Shown: positions 19,118 through 28,496, numbered from the stretch's first letter. The stretch: DNA of 64,000 nucleotides from Arcobacter ellisii (GCF_003544915.1 NZ_CP032097.1:434001-498000), one strand, 5' to 3'. A program made the numbers and translations. The notes: generated by a model from the letters alone, not told the origin.

Positions 19118-20748
19118 CTATCAAACTCCCCTGCAATAAAATTCATACTAGCCATCGTAACAACAGCATCAGCAAGCATACCACCTTCAACAATTTTCGA
19201 ATAAGCTGCTAGTGAATAAAAACATGGTGGTCTACATTTAACTTTATAAGGTCTTCCACTTCCATCACTAACTATAAAAAATCCTAATTCACCATTTGCA
19301 GCTTCAGTTGAAGAATAATACTCACCTTTTGGAACTTTAATTCCTTCAAAAGTAAGTTTAAACTGGTTCATTAATCCTTCAATATTTCCATAAACATCTT
19401 TTTTTGAAGGAAGTAACACGCCTGGTGCATCAACATTTATAGCACCATCTGGAAGATTTTTCATTGCTTGTTTAATGATTCTAATAGATTGTTTCATCTC
19501 TTCAAATCTACACATCATTCGGTCATATACATCCCCATGACTTCCAATTACTACATCAAAATCAAAGTTTTCGTAACCATAATAAGGCAAATCTTTTCTT
19601 AAATCGTGTGCAACACCAGCTGCTCTTAAATTTGGTCCAGATATCCCATTTCTTAATGCAAAATCTGCTTTTATAACCCCCACATCTTGAGTTCTATCTA
19701 AGAAGATTTTATTATGTGCAATTAATGATAAAGCATCATCAATTGCAATTTCAACATCTTTTAAAACATCAAATAAATCTTCATTAAAGCCATCATACAA
19801 ATCAAACTCTAATCCACCAATTCTAGTATATGTATTTGTAAGTCTTGCACCAGTTAATTTTGATAATAATTCATAAGCTTTATCTCTTGGAGCAAATAGA
19901 TACCAAAAGTTTGTAAGTCCACCAAGGTCAACCATATTTGCTGCGTTACAAACTAGATGATCGATGATTCTGCTTAACTCTCCAATTATAACTCTTATCA
20001 TTTTGGCTCTTGGAGTTATATCAATTCCAAGCATCTCTTCAACAGCTTTTGAATATCCAATATTATTTAAAATAGCACTACAATAGTTCAATCTATCAGT
20101 ATATGGAATAATTTGAGAATAGGTATGATTTTCACAAGATTTTTCAAAACCTCTGTGTAAATACCCAATCTCAGTAACACAAGCAGTGATAGTTTCACCT
20201 TCCATAGCAACAAAATTTCTAATTGTTCCATGTGATGCTGGATGAGAAGGTCCAACATTTAAAAGCATTAAATCTTTTATCTCTTCATCATCATAATCTT
20301 TAGATTTAAGTAAAGGTAACATTTCATCCATCAAATCTTCAGTATTAGTACAGATTTGCCCTTTTGTTGTCTCATAATCTTTTCTTAGAGGATGACCAAC
20401 AAATTGATGATGATTTAAAACCCTTTTTAAGTTAGGATGACCAATAAATTTTATTCCATATTGGTCATAAGTTTCTCTTTCCGCCCAATTTGCTGATTCA
20501 TATAAATCACAAAGAGAATCGATTTCTAAAGTTTCATCATTTATAAAAGATTTAATAGAAATTTGTTTTTTAAAAGTTTCATCTCTTAATATGTAAACAA
20601 CTGCAAATCTTGAAGGAGTAATATCTGGAAATTTAGAGTAGTCAATTGCTGTAATATCAAGCAATATTGTATAATTTTCATCATTCTTAAGTTTAGAAAT
20701 AGTCGATTTTAAATCTTTAGAATCGATTAACATATCACAATTAAACAT
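19114..20748 (-). CDS. nuoCD: Fused NADH-quinone oxidoreductase subunits C and D
   Basis: Single 544-aa protein combining NuoC (about residues 1-140, ending in the diagnostic GHPLRKDYE) and NuoD (about 155-544, from [14 protein letters not shown], with the quinone-site His/Tyr region and GYLHRGFEK). NuoD lines the quinone cavity with NuoB. The fusion is known from E. coli and some other lineages. The NuoC part is short because the N-terminal portion of typical NuoC is reduced. The start overlaps nuoB by eight bases. There is no sign of a frameshift; the linker of roughly 15 residues is acidic ([12 protein letters not shown]). Confidence 0.94.
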   Translation of the reverse strand: MFNCDMLIDSKDLKSTISKLKNDENYTILLDITAIDYSKFPDITPSRFAVVYILRDETFKKQISIKSFINDETLEIDSLCDLYESANWAERETYDQYGIKFIGHPNLKRVLNHHQFVGHPLRKDYETTKGQICTNTEDLMDEMLPLLKSKDYDDEEIKDLMLLNVGPSHPASHGTIRNFVAMEGETITACVTEIGYLHRGFEKSCENHTYSQIIPYTDRLNYCSAILNNIGYSKAVEEMLGIDITPRAKMIRVIIGELSRIIDHLVCNAANMVDLGGLTNFWYLFAPRDKAYELLSKLTGARLTNTYTRIGGLEFDLYDGFNEDLFDVLKDVEIAIDDALSLIAHNKIFLDRTQDVGVIKADFALRNGISGPNLRAAGVAHDLRKDLPYYGYENFDFDVVIGSHGDVYDRMMCRFEEMKQSIRIIKQAMKNLPDGAINVDAPGVLLPSKKDVYGNIEGLMNQFKLTFEGIKVPKGEYYSSTEAANGELGFFIVSDGSGRPYKVKCRPPCFYSLAAYSKIVEGGMLADAVVTMASMNFIAGEFDR

Positions 20749-21256
20749 CTAAAAATCCTTTATAATCTTTTACTCTATCTTTTAAAATCGACTCATCATT
20801 TGCTTTTTCTTGAATTCTTAAAATTGCATCAAGAACTGCTTCTGGTCTTGGAGGACAACCTGCAATGTATTCATCAACAGGAATTATTTGATCAATTCCT
20901 TGAACAGTTGTATAGTTATCATAAAAACCTCCACTACAAGCACAAGCTCCCATAGAAATAACCCATTTTGGTTCACACATTTGTTCATATATTTTTTTCA
21001 AAATCGGTGCTTGTTTGTATGAAATAGTTCCTGCAACTATTAATAAATCTGCTTGTCTTGGAGAAAATCTTACTACTTCTGCTCCAAATCTTGATAAATC
21101 ATATTTTGAACCAGCAACAGCCATAAATTCGATACCACAACAAGCAGTTCCAAATGCCATTGGCCAAAGTGAATATGATCTTCCCCAGTTTATAGCGTGA
21201 TCAAGTCTAGTTGTAACTATAGAATCACCTAATTTTGATTCAACTCCTAATCCCAT
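20741..21256 (-). CDS. nuoB: NADH-quinone oxidoreductase subunit B
   Basis: Carries cluster N2, the last iron-sulfur centre before quinone. Ligands are the adjacent cysteines of [10 protein letters not shown], the Cys in GACACSGG and the Cys of GCPPRPEA. At 171 aa it is family-normal. It overlaps nuoA by ten bases and nuoCD by eight. Confidence 0.96.
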   Translation of the reverse strand: MGLGVESKLGDSIVTTRLDHAINWGRSYSLWPMAFGTACCGIEFMAVAGSKYDLSRFGAEVVRFSPRQADLLIVAGTISYKQAPILKKIYEQMCEPKWVISMGACACSGGFYDNYTTVQGIDQIIPVDEYIAGCPPRPEAVLDAILRIQEKANDESILKDRVKDYKGFLDV

Positions 21257-21609
21257 GATAGCGCCTTTTTCTTATAGATATAAATTAATCCAGCAAACAA
21301 TAATCCCATAAATATAAACATTTTAACAAGACCATAATATCCTAATTCAGCCACATTTACTGCCCATGGAAACATAAAAACAATTTCCACATCAAATAAT
21401 AAAAAGGAGATGGCAACTAAATAAAACTTCACAGAAAATCTAATATTTGTATTTCCAACAGGATTCGTAATACCACTTTCGTAAACACTATTTTTTATTT
21501 CTGAATTTTCATTTTTAGGGCCTATAAATCTAGTTAAAACAAATACACCAGAAAGAATAAGTCCTATAGAAACAAAAATAACAGAAGCCAATATTAATTC
21601 AGTCGACAT
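21247..21609 (-). CDS. nuoA: NADH-quinone oxidoreductase subunit A
   Basis: Three-helix complex I membrane subunit (120 aa) with the family segment YESGITNPVGNTNIRFSVKF (about 44-63) and the acidic FLLFDVEIVFMFPW helix. It is the first gene of the nuo operon, with an AGGAAA ribosome site and a candidate -10 about 20 bases upstream of the start. Confidence 0.95.
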   Translation of the reverse strand: MSTELILASVIFVSIGLILSGVFVLTRFIGPKNENSEIKNSVYESGITNPVGNTNIRFSVKFYLVAISFLLFDVEIVFMFPWAVNVAELGYYGLVKMFIFMGLLFAGLIYIYKKKALSWD

Positions 21610-21629
21610 TTTATTTCCTATTTATTAAT

Positions 21630-21635
21630 ATTATA
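21630..21635 (-). promoter_or_regulatory. Candidate -10 element of the nuo operon
   Basis: Minus-strand TATAAT, placing the start of transcription near 21623 and giving a leader of about 14 bases. A perfect hexamer in the right place, but with no convincing -35. Confidence 0.4.
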
Positions 21636-21671
21636 AATTGATTGTACACTTTTTTTTTATACATAATAAAG

Positions 21672-21715
21672 TTTTTTCTCTATTTCCAAACTATTATAGA
21701 AATAGTGAGAAAAAA
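21672..21715. repeat. Imperfect palindrome between patB-like gene and nuoA
   Basis: TTTTTTCTCTATTTC (21672-21686) faces GAAATAGTGAGAAAAAA (21699-21715), a long stem with a one-base irregularity and a 12-base loop. It lies after the C-S lyase gene and before nuoA. The strand that would terminate the lyase transcript is followed by CTTTATT rather than a clean T-run, so it could be a weak terminator or an operator upstream of nuo. Confidence 0.4.
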
Positions 21716-21735
21716 TGTAATACTTTGTCAAAAAG

Positions 21736-22914
21736 TTACAATTTAAACTCTTTTGATAATTGTTCTAAGGCTATTTTTAGGGCATTTTGACTTAATGCAG
21801 TATTTAATCTAAAATATTTATTTCCATTGCTACCAAATGATACACCATCATTTAAAGCAATTTTGCATTTTGTTAATAATATATTTTTTATTTCATTATG
21901 AGATAGTTCTACTTTTGAAAAATCAAGCCATAATAAATAGGTTGCTTCAGGAACAAAAAAATCAATTTTAATCTCATTTTTTTCAAAATAATTTTTTGTA
22001 AATAAGATATTATTCATAATATAACTTTTTAACTCTTTTACAAAAAGTGAACCTTTTTCATAAGCTGCTTTTGTTGAAACATATCCAAAAAAGTTGATTG
22101 AATGAATCTCTCTTTTAATTGCAATTTTTTTAAATTTATTTAAAAGCTCTTCATTTTTACTTATGGCATAAGCACAATTAAGTCCAGCAATATTAAAAGT
22201 TTTTCCAGCACTATTTAAAGTTATTGTTTGATTTGCTATCTCTTTTGAAATAGAAGCTAATGGAGTGAATTTTTTGAATGTGATATCACTATGAATTTCA
22301 TCTGAAACTATTATGATATTGTGTTTTATACAAATATTTGCTAATTTTTCAAGTTCCTCTTTACTCCAAACTCGACCAACTGGATTGTGTGGAGAACAAA
22401 GAGCTAGAATTTTTGTTTTTGGGGTGATTTTTGATTCTAAATCTTCTAAATCCATAGTGTAATAACCAAACTCATCTTTTTTTAGTTCATTTACAACTAC
22501 TTTTCTTTCATTTGCTGTAACACATTTAAAAAGTGGTGGATAAATCGGAGTCTGAACTATAACTTCATCGCCGATTTCACTAAAAGCTTCAATACAAGCG
22601 CTATAAGCTGGAACTACACCGTTTATCATAAAAATATCTTGTTGTTTTATCTCCCAATTATGTTCATTTTTTTGCCAGTTTATAATTGAAGCATAAAGTT
22701 TAGGTGTATCAACACTATAACCATACAATGAGTTTGAAGCAGCTTTTATAATCTCATCATTTATAAAAGAGGGAGTTTTAAAATCCATATCAGCAACCCA
22801 AAGTGGATTTAGGTCTTCATATCCAAAATATTTTTTCAAACCATCGTATTTTGCACAATTTGTATTTTTTCTATTTATTTCTTCATCAAAATTGTATTCA
22901 ATATTATCAAGCAT
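21736..22914 (-). CDS. PatB/MalY-type PLP-dependent C-S lyase (cystathionine beta-lyase family)
   Basis: Fold-type I aminotransferase-like enzyme (392 aa). The PLP lysine is K238 in SAGKTFN, the cofactor Asp lies in VSDEIHSD (about 204-211), and SPHNPVGR (174-181) is the conserved Asn-Pro-Val-Gly block typical of the PatB/MalY branch. The LWVADMDFKTP N-terminal motif is also diagnostic of that branch. The likely reaction is beta-elimination from cystathionine or cysteine, giving ammonia, pyruvate and a thiol or sulfide. It stands alone, transcribed toward nuoA and divergent from the UbiD-family gene. Substrate cannot be settled from sequence. Confidence 0.82.
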   Translation of the reverse strand: MLDNIEYNFDEEINRKNTNCAKYDGLKKYFGYEDLNPLWVADMDFKTPSFINDEIIKAASNSLYGYSVDTPKLYASIINWQKNEHNWEIKQQDIFMINGVVPAYSACIEAFSEIGDEVIVQTPIYPPLFKCVTANERKVVVNELKKDEFGYYTMDLEDLESKITPKTKILALCSPHNPVGRVWSKEELEKLANICIKHNIIIVSDEIHSDITFKKFTPLASISKEIANQTITLNSAGKTFNIAGLNCAYAISKNEELLNKFKKIAIKREIHSINFFGYVSTKAAYEKGSLFVKELKSYIMNNILFTKNYFEKNEIKIDFFVPEATYLLWLDFSKVELSHNEIKNILLTKCKIALNDGVSFGSNGNKYFRLNTALSQNALKIALEQLSKEFKL

Positions 22915-23004
22915 ATGTAAAACCTCTATTATAAACTATATTTTATAGATAAAATGATATAAGATTTTAACTTAATTAACTGATGAACTAGATTTGAGGG
23001 AAAA

Positions 23005-24816
23005 ATGAAAGAAGCTATTGAATTATTGAAAAGAAATGATTTGTTAAGAGTTATTGATGATGAATTGGATATTTATTTAGAAATTCCACATATTGCTTAC
23101 ATAGAAGTAAAAAAAGAGGATTCTAAAGCTCTATTATTCACAAATGTTGTAGATACAAAGAACAATAAAAAATTTGATATTCCAGTATTGATGAATGTTT
23201 TTTGTAATGAAAAAGCAGTGAAACTTTTTATTGGAGATGGGGATAAAATTGGAGCTGAAATTGAAGGGCTTTTAAAAATGAAGCCACCAACAACTTTTAG
23301 CGAAAAGTTATCTACTTTTGGAAAATTATTTGCTCTAAAAAATACTATACCTAAAAAATTAAAAGGAAAAGGTGAGTGTCAACAAGTAATAAAGCTTGGA
23401 AGTGATGCAAAACTTTCTGATTTACCAATTCTTACAACTTGGGAACAAGATGGAGGTCCATTTATTACAATGGGGCAAGTGTACACAACTTCTTTAAATG
23501 GTGAATTAAAAAACCTTGGAATGTATAGACTTCAAGTTTATGATGACCAAACTTTAGGAATGCACTGGCAAATTCATAAAGACTCAAATCATTTCTTCCA
23601 TGAGTATAAAAAAGCTGGTAAAAAGATGCCTGTAAGTATAGGAATTGGTGGAGATCCTATGTATATTTGGTGTGGACAAGCTCCTCTTCCAATTGGAATT
23701 TTTGAGCTTATGTTATATGGTTTTGTAAAAAATAAAAATGCTGAGCTTGTAAAGTCAATTACAAATGATATTTATGTTCCAAAAGATAATGATTTTATAA
23801 TTGAAGGTTTTGTTGACCCATCAAAACTAAGAATTGAAGGACCATTTGGAGACCATACAGGTTATTACACACTAGAAGAAGAGTATCCATTTATGGAAGT
23901 TACTGCTATTACAAGTAAGAAAAATCCTACTTATCTTGCAACTGTTGTTGGAAAACCGCCACTTGAAGATAAATATATGGGGCATGCAACGGAGAGAATT
24001 TTTTTACCACTTTTAAAAACAACTGCTCCTGATTTAGTTGATTATTATATGCCTGAAAATGGAGTTTTTCATAATCTAATTATTGCAAAAATTAAAACAC
24101 TTTATCCAGGACATGCAAGCCAGATGATGCATGCATTTTGGGGAGTAGGGCAAATGAGTTTTGTTAAACACGCTATTTTTGTAAATGAGGATGCACCTGA
24201 ACTGACTTCTCATGAAGAGATTACAAAATATATTTTAAATAGAATAAATATTGATGATATGCTTGTATCAAAAGGTGTAGTTGATGCGCTTGACCACTCA
24301 AGCCCAAAATTTGCAGTTGGTGGAAAACTTGGACTTGATTGTACTGGTGATGAGGTTACTGAACTTGGAATTACTCTTTTAGATGATGTTGAATTGCTTC
24401 AAAAAATGCAAAATATTTCAACTGAAATAAAAGCTTTAAAACAATACTTCAAAGATACAAAAAATCCAATTTGTGTGATAAGTGTAGAAAAAACAAGAAA
24501 TCAAAAATATCTTTTTGAAGAATTAAAACCATTATTTGAACATATTAAAATATTAATTATTGTTGATAGTGCAAAAAATGATGTGAATAATCCTTATATG
24601 CTTGTTTGGAGGGTTTGTAATAATATTGACTCAAATAGAGATTTATTTATTGACGAAAATATTATGTGTTTAGATGCAACAGATAAAAATGCACACGATA
24701 ACTTTAAACGAAGATGGCCTGATGATGTTGATTGTACAAAAGAGGTTATTGAGTCATTAAGAGAAAGAAAAATTATTGATGTAAGTGATGAATTTATCAA
24801 AAAATTCTACTTATAA
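23005..24816 (+). CDS. UbiD-family decarboxylase, probably menaquinone biosynthesis
   Basis: Prenyl-FMN-dependent aromatic carboxylyase of the UbiD family (603 aa). The signature EGPFGDHTGYY (about residue 278) contains the catalytic Glu/Asp region, and the N-terminal part carries the manganese/prFMN-binding residues (MHWQIHKDSNHF). E. coli UbiD is shorter, about 497 aa; the longer form is common in Campylobacterota, which make menaquinone by the futalosine route and lack ubiquinone. Removal of the carboxyl from a dihydroxynaphthoate intermediate is therefore the likeliest job (inference). It starts at ATG after GAGGGAAAA. It is convergent with the ThrE pair. Confidence 0.82.
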   Translation: MKEAIELLKRNDLLRVIDDELDIYLEIPHIAYIEVKKEDSKALLFTNVVDTKNNKKFDIPVLMNVFCNEKAVKLFIGDGDKIGAEIEGLLKMKPPTTFSEKLSTFGKLFALKNTIPKKLKGKGECQQVIKLGSDAKLSDLPILTTWEQDGGPFITMGQVYTTSLNGELKNLGMYRLQVYDDQTLGMHWQIHKDSNHFFHEYKKAGKKMPVSIGIGGDPMYIWCGQAPLPIGIFELMLYGFVKNKNAELVKSITNDIYVPKDNDFIIEGFVDPSKLRIEGPFGDHTGYYTLEEEYPFMEVTAITSKKNPTYLATVVGKPPLEDKYMGHATERIFLPLLKTTAPDLVDYYMPENGVFHNLIIAKIKTLYPGHASQMMHAFWGVGQMSFVKHAIFVNEDAPELTSHEEITKYILNRINIDDMLVSKGVVDALDHSSPKFAVGGKLGLDCTGDEVTELGITLLDDVELLQKMQNISTEIKALKQYFKDTKNPICVISVEKTRNQKYLFEELKPLFEHIKILIIVDSAKNDVNNPYMLVWRVCNNIDSNRDLFIDENIMCLDATDKNAHDNFKRRWPDDVDCTKEVIESLRERKIIDVSDEFIKKFYL

Positions 24817-24831
24817 ATTATAAAGCTAAGA

Positions 24832-24856
24832 AGTAAAGAGAGTTTTTCTCTTTACT
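24832..24856. terminator. Hairpin between convergent ubiD-like and ThrE genes
   Basis: Perfect 10-bp stem AGTAAAGAGA / TCTCTTTACT with loop gtttt. It overlaps the stop codon of the minus-strand gene. There is no long T-run on either side, so efficiency is uncertain. Confidence 0.45.
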
Positions 24857-25325
24857 AAATAATTGGTCTATTTAATCTCATAAAATATAAAGAGGGTAAT
24901 GCTAATCCAAAACTAATAGCTCCCAAAATAGAGACTGCTTTTAATCCATTTTGAATAAAAATATTTATTAATTCTGGTGTTACCCCATGGCTATTCATAT
25001 CAACTAAACTTATCATAGCTGCAAAAGCATAAGTTCCAGGAATCATAGGAATAATTGAAGCAACAGTATAAACAGGTCTTGGAATAAGATATTTTCTTGA
25101 CCATTTAAGAGCAACAATTCCTATAAAAGTTGAAGCTAAAAAAGTCGATATCTCTATTCCTAAACCTACGTGTAAAAACATAGTTCTAGCTATATATGTA
25201 ATTGCCCCACCAAATGCACAATAAATAAGTGTATGTTTTGGAACATTAAAAACCATGGCAAAACCAACAGATGCAATACTTGCAAATATAGATTCAATAA
25301 GCATTTTAAATATCAATTCTGTCAT
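24855..25325 (-). CDS. ThrE-type threonine/serine exporter, C-terminal half subunit
   Basis: Small membrane protein (156 aa) of the ThrE_2 type with four to five hydrophobic segments and the conserved RPVYTVASIIPMIPGTYAF region (about residues 82-100). In Corynebacterium ThrE the two halves are one polypeptide that exports threonine and serine; here they are separate adjacent genes, an arrangement common in many bacteria. Only one base separates it from the upstream half, so both are translated together and probably form one transporter. Substrate is inferred from family only. Confidence 0.75.
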   Translation of the reverse strand: MTELIFKMLIESIFASIASVGFAMVFNVPKHTLIYCAFGGAITYIARTMFLHVGLGIEISTFLASTFIGIVALKWSRKYLIPRPVYTVASIIPMIPGTYAFAAMISLVDMNSHGVTPELINIFIQNGLKAVSILGAISFGLALPSLYFMRLNRPII

Positions 25326-25326
25326 T

Positions 25327-26100
25327 TTACCAACCTTTCATATTTAAAATAGCCATAGCTATAATAATTCCAATTGAAGTTGCAATTGTAAGTAACACTC
25401 CATCCATCCAACGTCCCCAACCCATCATCAAATAACCTTTTAAAGAGTCTAAAAATGAGTTCACAAAGGCAAATCCAGGAGCAAGTAATAATACACTTGA
25501 TGCTAAAGCTATATTTGGAGTTGCACTAACTCCTGCTATTTGAGAAATACTTGCAATCATAGTCGCTACAAAGGCTGTAACTCCAAAAGTAATAATAAGA
25601 ACAAATTTTCTTTTTGCTAACTCTTGTCTTACAAACATTGCGGTACTTGAAGCTAAAAATGTTATAAAAAATGCATTTATATCACTTCCTTGTAAATAAG
25701 CAAAAGAAGCACAAGCAATTCCTACCATAAAAACTACAAGCCATCTATCATAGTAATTTGGTTTTAAATTTTTTAAAATTTCATCAAGATATTCAATATC
25801 ATGTTCATATTTTTCTATATCAATAACAATTTTTTGGATTTCACAAACAATAGACATATTTATTGGTTTATGATGAACTCTTCTTGTTGTTGTAACTGAT
25901 TGATTGTTATATAAAGTTGTTAAAACAATTGCTGATGGAATCAGAGAAATTTCGACAGAATCAACTCCTAAAGCTTTCCCTAATCTTTGAGCTGTTTGTT
26001 CAATCAAAATAGATTCTGCTCCAAATTCTGACATTAAAACAGCAGCTTTTATGATTCCTCTTGTAATAATTGTTTGGTCTTGATAACTTAAAGTATCCAT
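25327..26100 (-). CDS. ThrE-type threonine/serine exporter, N-terminal half subunit
   Basis: DUF1212/ThrE N-terminal-type protein (257 aa). A cytoplasmic region of about 115 residues (with GAESILIEQTAQRLGKALG and a TTRRVHHKPIN segment) is followed by about five transmembrane helices. The partner half follows after one base. The pair is divergent from the hypothetical-coaX-hisG cluster, across about 110 bases that should hold both promoters. Confidence 0.75.
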   Translation of the reverse strand: MDTLSYQDQTIITRGIIKAAVLMSEFGAESILIEQTAQRLGKALGVDSVEISLIPSAIVLTTLYNNQSVTTTRRVHHKPINMSIVCEIQKIVIDIEKYEHDIEYLDEILKNLKPNYYDRWLVVFMVGIACASFAYLQGSDINAFFITFLASSTAMFVRQELAKRKFVLIITFGVTAFVATMIASISQIAGVSATPNIALASSVLLLAPGFAFVNSFLDSLKGYLMMGWGRWMDGVLLTIATSIGIIIAMAILNMKGW

Positions 26101-26211
26101 ATTCCCTTTTTAATTAGTGATTTTGTTATTATTATAGCTAATTGATATGTCAAAATTGTGATAATTTAAAAGAGTTTATTGGATATAATCTATACCATAA
26201 AGGAAAAGATA

Positions 26212-26544
26212 TTGAAAGAACTAACAACATATTACACAAATAAAAATATATTATTTAAAGAGATTAAACAAATTTTTCCAAAAGAGTTAGATAGTAGAAA
26301 AAAAATAGATATTTATGGTGCAACTACTATTGATTCAAAATTTTATGCAATATTTATAGTGGATTCAAAAAGTAGATTTATAAGAAAAAATGCCGATGAT
26401 TTAATGGAACTTTGTGAAAAGTTAGCAACTTTTTTAGGACATAATTTTAAGAAAAAAGAGTTACTAATAACTAGTCCACTTTGTTCAAAAGCAAAAGAGT
26501 ATTTAAAACAAAATGATTGGAGTGTGAGCGTTGATTTTATGTGA
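26212..26544 (+). CDS. Hypothetical protein, 110 aa, first gene of a coaX-hisG cluster
   Basis: I do not recognise a family. I prefer the TTG start at 26212 because AAGGAAAAG lies about four bases upstream; an upstream TTG at 26179 in the same frame has no ribosome site. The product is soluble and Lys-rich, with an alternating strand/helix look (IDIYGATTID, FYAIFIVDSKSRF, then a helix and KKELLITSPLC). This resembles a small nuclease-like or regulatory alpha/beta fold, but no catalytic motif is certain. Its 3' end overlaps coaX by 14 bases, so it is co-translated with pantothenate kinase. Confidence 0.6.
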   Translation: MKELTTYYTNKNILFKEIKQIFPKELDSRKKIDIYGATTIDSKFYAIFIVDSKSRFIRKNADDLMELCEKLATFLGHNFKKKELLITSPLCSKAKEYLKQNDWSVSVDFM

Positions 26545-27157
26545 TATAGGAAATACAACTTATCATTTTTTGATAAATGGCAAACATAAAAAATATTTTT
26601 TAGATGAAAAAGTTCCAAAGTTTGATGATGAAATTTATTTTGTTTCCGTTAATGAAAAAGCTACAAAAAAGTTACTTAAAAAAAATTCTCATGCAAAAAA
26701 TATAAATAAATTTTTGAAATTTTCTACTGCATATCAAGGGTTAGGAATAGATAGGGCAGTTGCTTGTAGCTTTCAAGATAATTGTGTAATTGTTGATGCA
26801 GGAAGTGCAATCACAGTTGATATTATGGAAGAGGGTGTTCATAAGGGTGGATTTATTCTATTGGGATTACAAAGATTTAAAAAAAGTTATCCAAAAATTT
26901 CAAAAAAATTAAAGTTTGATTTTGAAAAAAATATAAATTTAGATAAAATACCGCTTCGTACGTTTGATGCTATACAATATGCTATGCTAAAATCTATCAT
27001 TTTACCAATCAAAGAAGTAAGTTTAAATAAAAATATAATATTTACTGGTGGAGATGGAGAATTTTTAAGTAAATATTTTGAAAATAGTACATATAAAAAA
27101 GATTTAATATTTGAGAATATGAAAAGGATAATTGATGCTAACAATTGCATTGCCTAA
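26531..27157 (+). CDS. coaX: Type III pantothenate kinase
   Basis: Phosphorylates pantothenate in the first step of coenzyme A synthesis. The acetate/sugar-kinase fold motifs are present: the N-terminal phosphate loop CDIGNTTYHF, the substrate segment GLGIDRAVAC and the second Asp motif VDAGSAITVD, followed by GGFILLGL and FTGGDGEFL. At 208 aa it is shorter than most CoaX (about 250), as is usual in Campylobacterota. The start is TTG with GGAG eight bases upstream, inside the preceding ORF. The 3' end overlaps hisG by about 23 bases. Confidence 0.88.
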   Translation: MILCDIGNTTYHFLINGKHKKYFLDEKVPKFDDEIYFVSVNEKATKKLLKKNSHAKNINKFLKFSTAYQGLGIDRAVACSFQDNCVIVDAGSAITVDIMEEGVHKGGFILLGLQRFKKSYPKISKKLKFDFEKNINLDKIPLRTFDAIQYAMLKSIILPIKEVSLNKNIIFTGGDGEFLSKYFENSTYKKDLIFENMKRIIDANNCIA

Positions 27158-27743
27158 GGGAAGAATTGCTGAGGAGACTCTTGATAAATTTGAAAAAGCT
27201 TTTGGTGAAAAGTTTGTTTTTGAAGATAGAAAATTAATACTAAAAAAAAGTGGTTTTACTTTTTTAAATGTTAGAAATCAAGATGTACCAACTTATGTAA
27301 TGCACGGAGCAGCTGATTTAGGGGTTGTTGGACTTGATGTTTTAGAAGAAAAAGAGTACGACCTAATCAAACTTTTGGATTTAGAGTTAGGAAAATGTAA
27401 AGTTGCTTTTGGACTTAGACGTGGTGAAAAACTAAATTTTGACAAAAGTAAAATCACAATTGCTACAAAACATGAAAAAATTGCTAAAAAATTCTTTGAA
27501 CAAAAAGCGATGGCAGTTGAAATTATCAAACTTTATGGTTCTATTGAACTAGCACCTTTAGTTGGACTTTGTGATTGTATTGTTGATATTGTTGAAACAG
27601 GTGAAACAATGAAACAAAATGGTCTTGAAGTAGGACCAACTATTATGGAAAGTAGTGCCCACTTAATTGCAAATAAAAACTCATTTTATGCTAAAAAAGA
27701 TTTAATTTTAGATTTAAAAGAAAAAATAGAAGTGCATTTATAA
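27135..27743 (+). CDS. hisG: ATP phosphoribosyltransferase, short form
   Basis: First enzyme of histidine synthesis, joining ATP and PRPP. Typical segments are IALPKGRIAEETL at the N-terminus, the GAADLGVVGLDVL block, and the PRPP loop DIVETGETMKQNGL. The ATG at 27135 is preferred over a TTG one codon earlier. The protein is 202 aa, the short form lacking the C-terminal regulatory domain of the roughly 300-aa HisG. Short HisG needs the HisRS-like partner HisZ, which is not in this window and must be encoded elsewhere if the family rule holds. It overlaps coaX at its start and the methyltransferase ATG at its stop. Confidence 0.93.
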   Translation: MLTIALPKGRIAEETLDKFEKAFGEKFVFEDRKLILKKSGFTFLNVRNQDVPTYVMHGAADLGVVGLDVLEEKEYDLIKLLDLELGKCKVAFGLRRGEKLNFDKSKITIATKHEKIAKKFFEQKAMAVEIIKLYGSIELAPLVGLCDCIVDIVETGETMKQNGLEVGPTIMESSAHLIANKNSFYAKKDLILDLKEKIEVHL

Positions 27744-28438
27744 TGGGATTAGATTTATATGCAAAAATTGAACCTTATTTAGATTTTGAAGAAGAAGTTT
27801 ATACTTTACATAAAGAGTTTTTACGATTTGTAATGGTAAATGACCTAAACAATATTATTGATATTGGTTGTGGTCAAGGATATTTTTTAGAAAATCTAAA
27901 AGTAAATAAAAAGAACTATTTTGGAATTGATTTAAGTGTAGAGCAAATCAAAGTTTGCCAAGAAAAAAACTTAAATGCTCAAGCAATTGCTCTAAAAGAT
28001 GTAAAAGAAAAATTTGATTGTGCAACAGCAATATTTGATGTTCTAAATTATATTCCTAAAAATGAATTAAAAACATTTTTAAAAGAGACTAATCTTGTTT
28101 TAAATCAAGGTGCTTATTTTATTTTTGATGTAAACTCGTATTTTGGTTTTGATGAGATTGCTCAAGGGTGTATTACAATTGATGTTGAAGATAAATTTAT
28201 AGCAATTGATGCAAACTTTGAAGATGAAAAACTTCAAACTGATATAACTTTATTTGAAAAACAAGAAAATGGTCTTTTTTCAAAAGAACAAGATTCAATA
28301 ATACAAGAATACCATTCAAAAGAGTTTTTAACAAAAGCTCTTAATGAAACAGGATTTGAATTAGTAGAGATAAAAGAGTTTAATTTACATACCCAAGAGA
28401 TAGCCGATAAACTAATTTTTATTTGTAAGAAAAAATAG
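27743..28438 (+). CDS. Class I SAM-dependent methyltransferase
   Basis: 231-aa Rossmann-fold methyltransferase. Motif I is NIIDIGCGQGYFLENL (about 36-51), with the acidic ribose-binding residue in YFGIDLS, and a motif IV-like AIFDVLNYIPK. Substrate is unknown; the fold resembles small-molecule methyltransferases more than rRNA enzymes. Its ATG overlaps the hisG stop, so it ends a tightly coupled four-gene cluster. No histidine- or CoA-specific function is evident from sequence. Confidence 0.8.
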   Translation: MGLDLYAKIEPYLDFEEEVYTLHKEFLRFVMVNDLNNIIDIGCGQGYFLENLKVNKKNYFGIDLSVEQIKVCQEKNLNAQAIALKDVKEKFDCATAIFDVLNYIPKNELKTFLKETNLVLNQGAYFIFDVNSYFGFDEIAQGCITIDVEDKFIAIDANFEDEKLQTDITLFEKQENGLFSKEQDSIIQEYHSKEFLTKALNETGFELVEIKEFNLHTQEIADKLIFICKKK

Positions 28439-28470
28439 ACTAACACAAAGTTTTGAATCTTTGTATTAGT
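28438..28470 (+). terminator. Hairpin after the coaX-hisG cluster
   Basis: ACTAACACAAAG faces CTTTGTATTAGT across an eight-base loop, a 12-bp stem with one mismatch, directly after the methyltransferase stop. It is followed by ATAAAATT rather than a T-run. It may be a weak terminator or a leader hairpin of the FmdE-like gene, which starts 27 bases later. Confidence 0.35.
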
Positions 28471-28496
28471 ATAAAATTCCAACACAAAGGTTCAAG

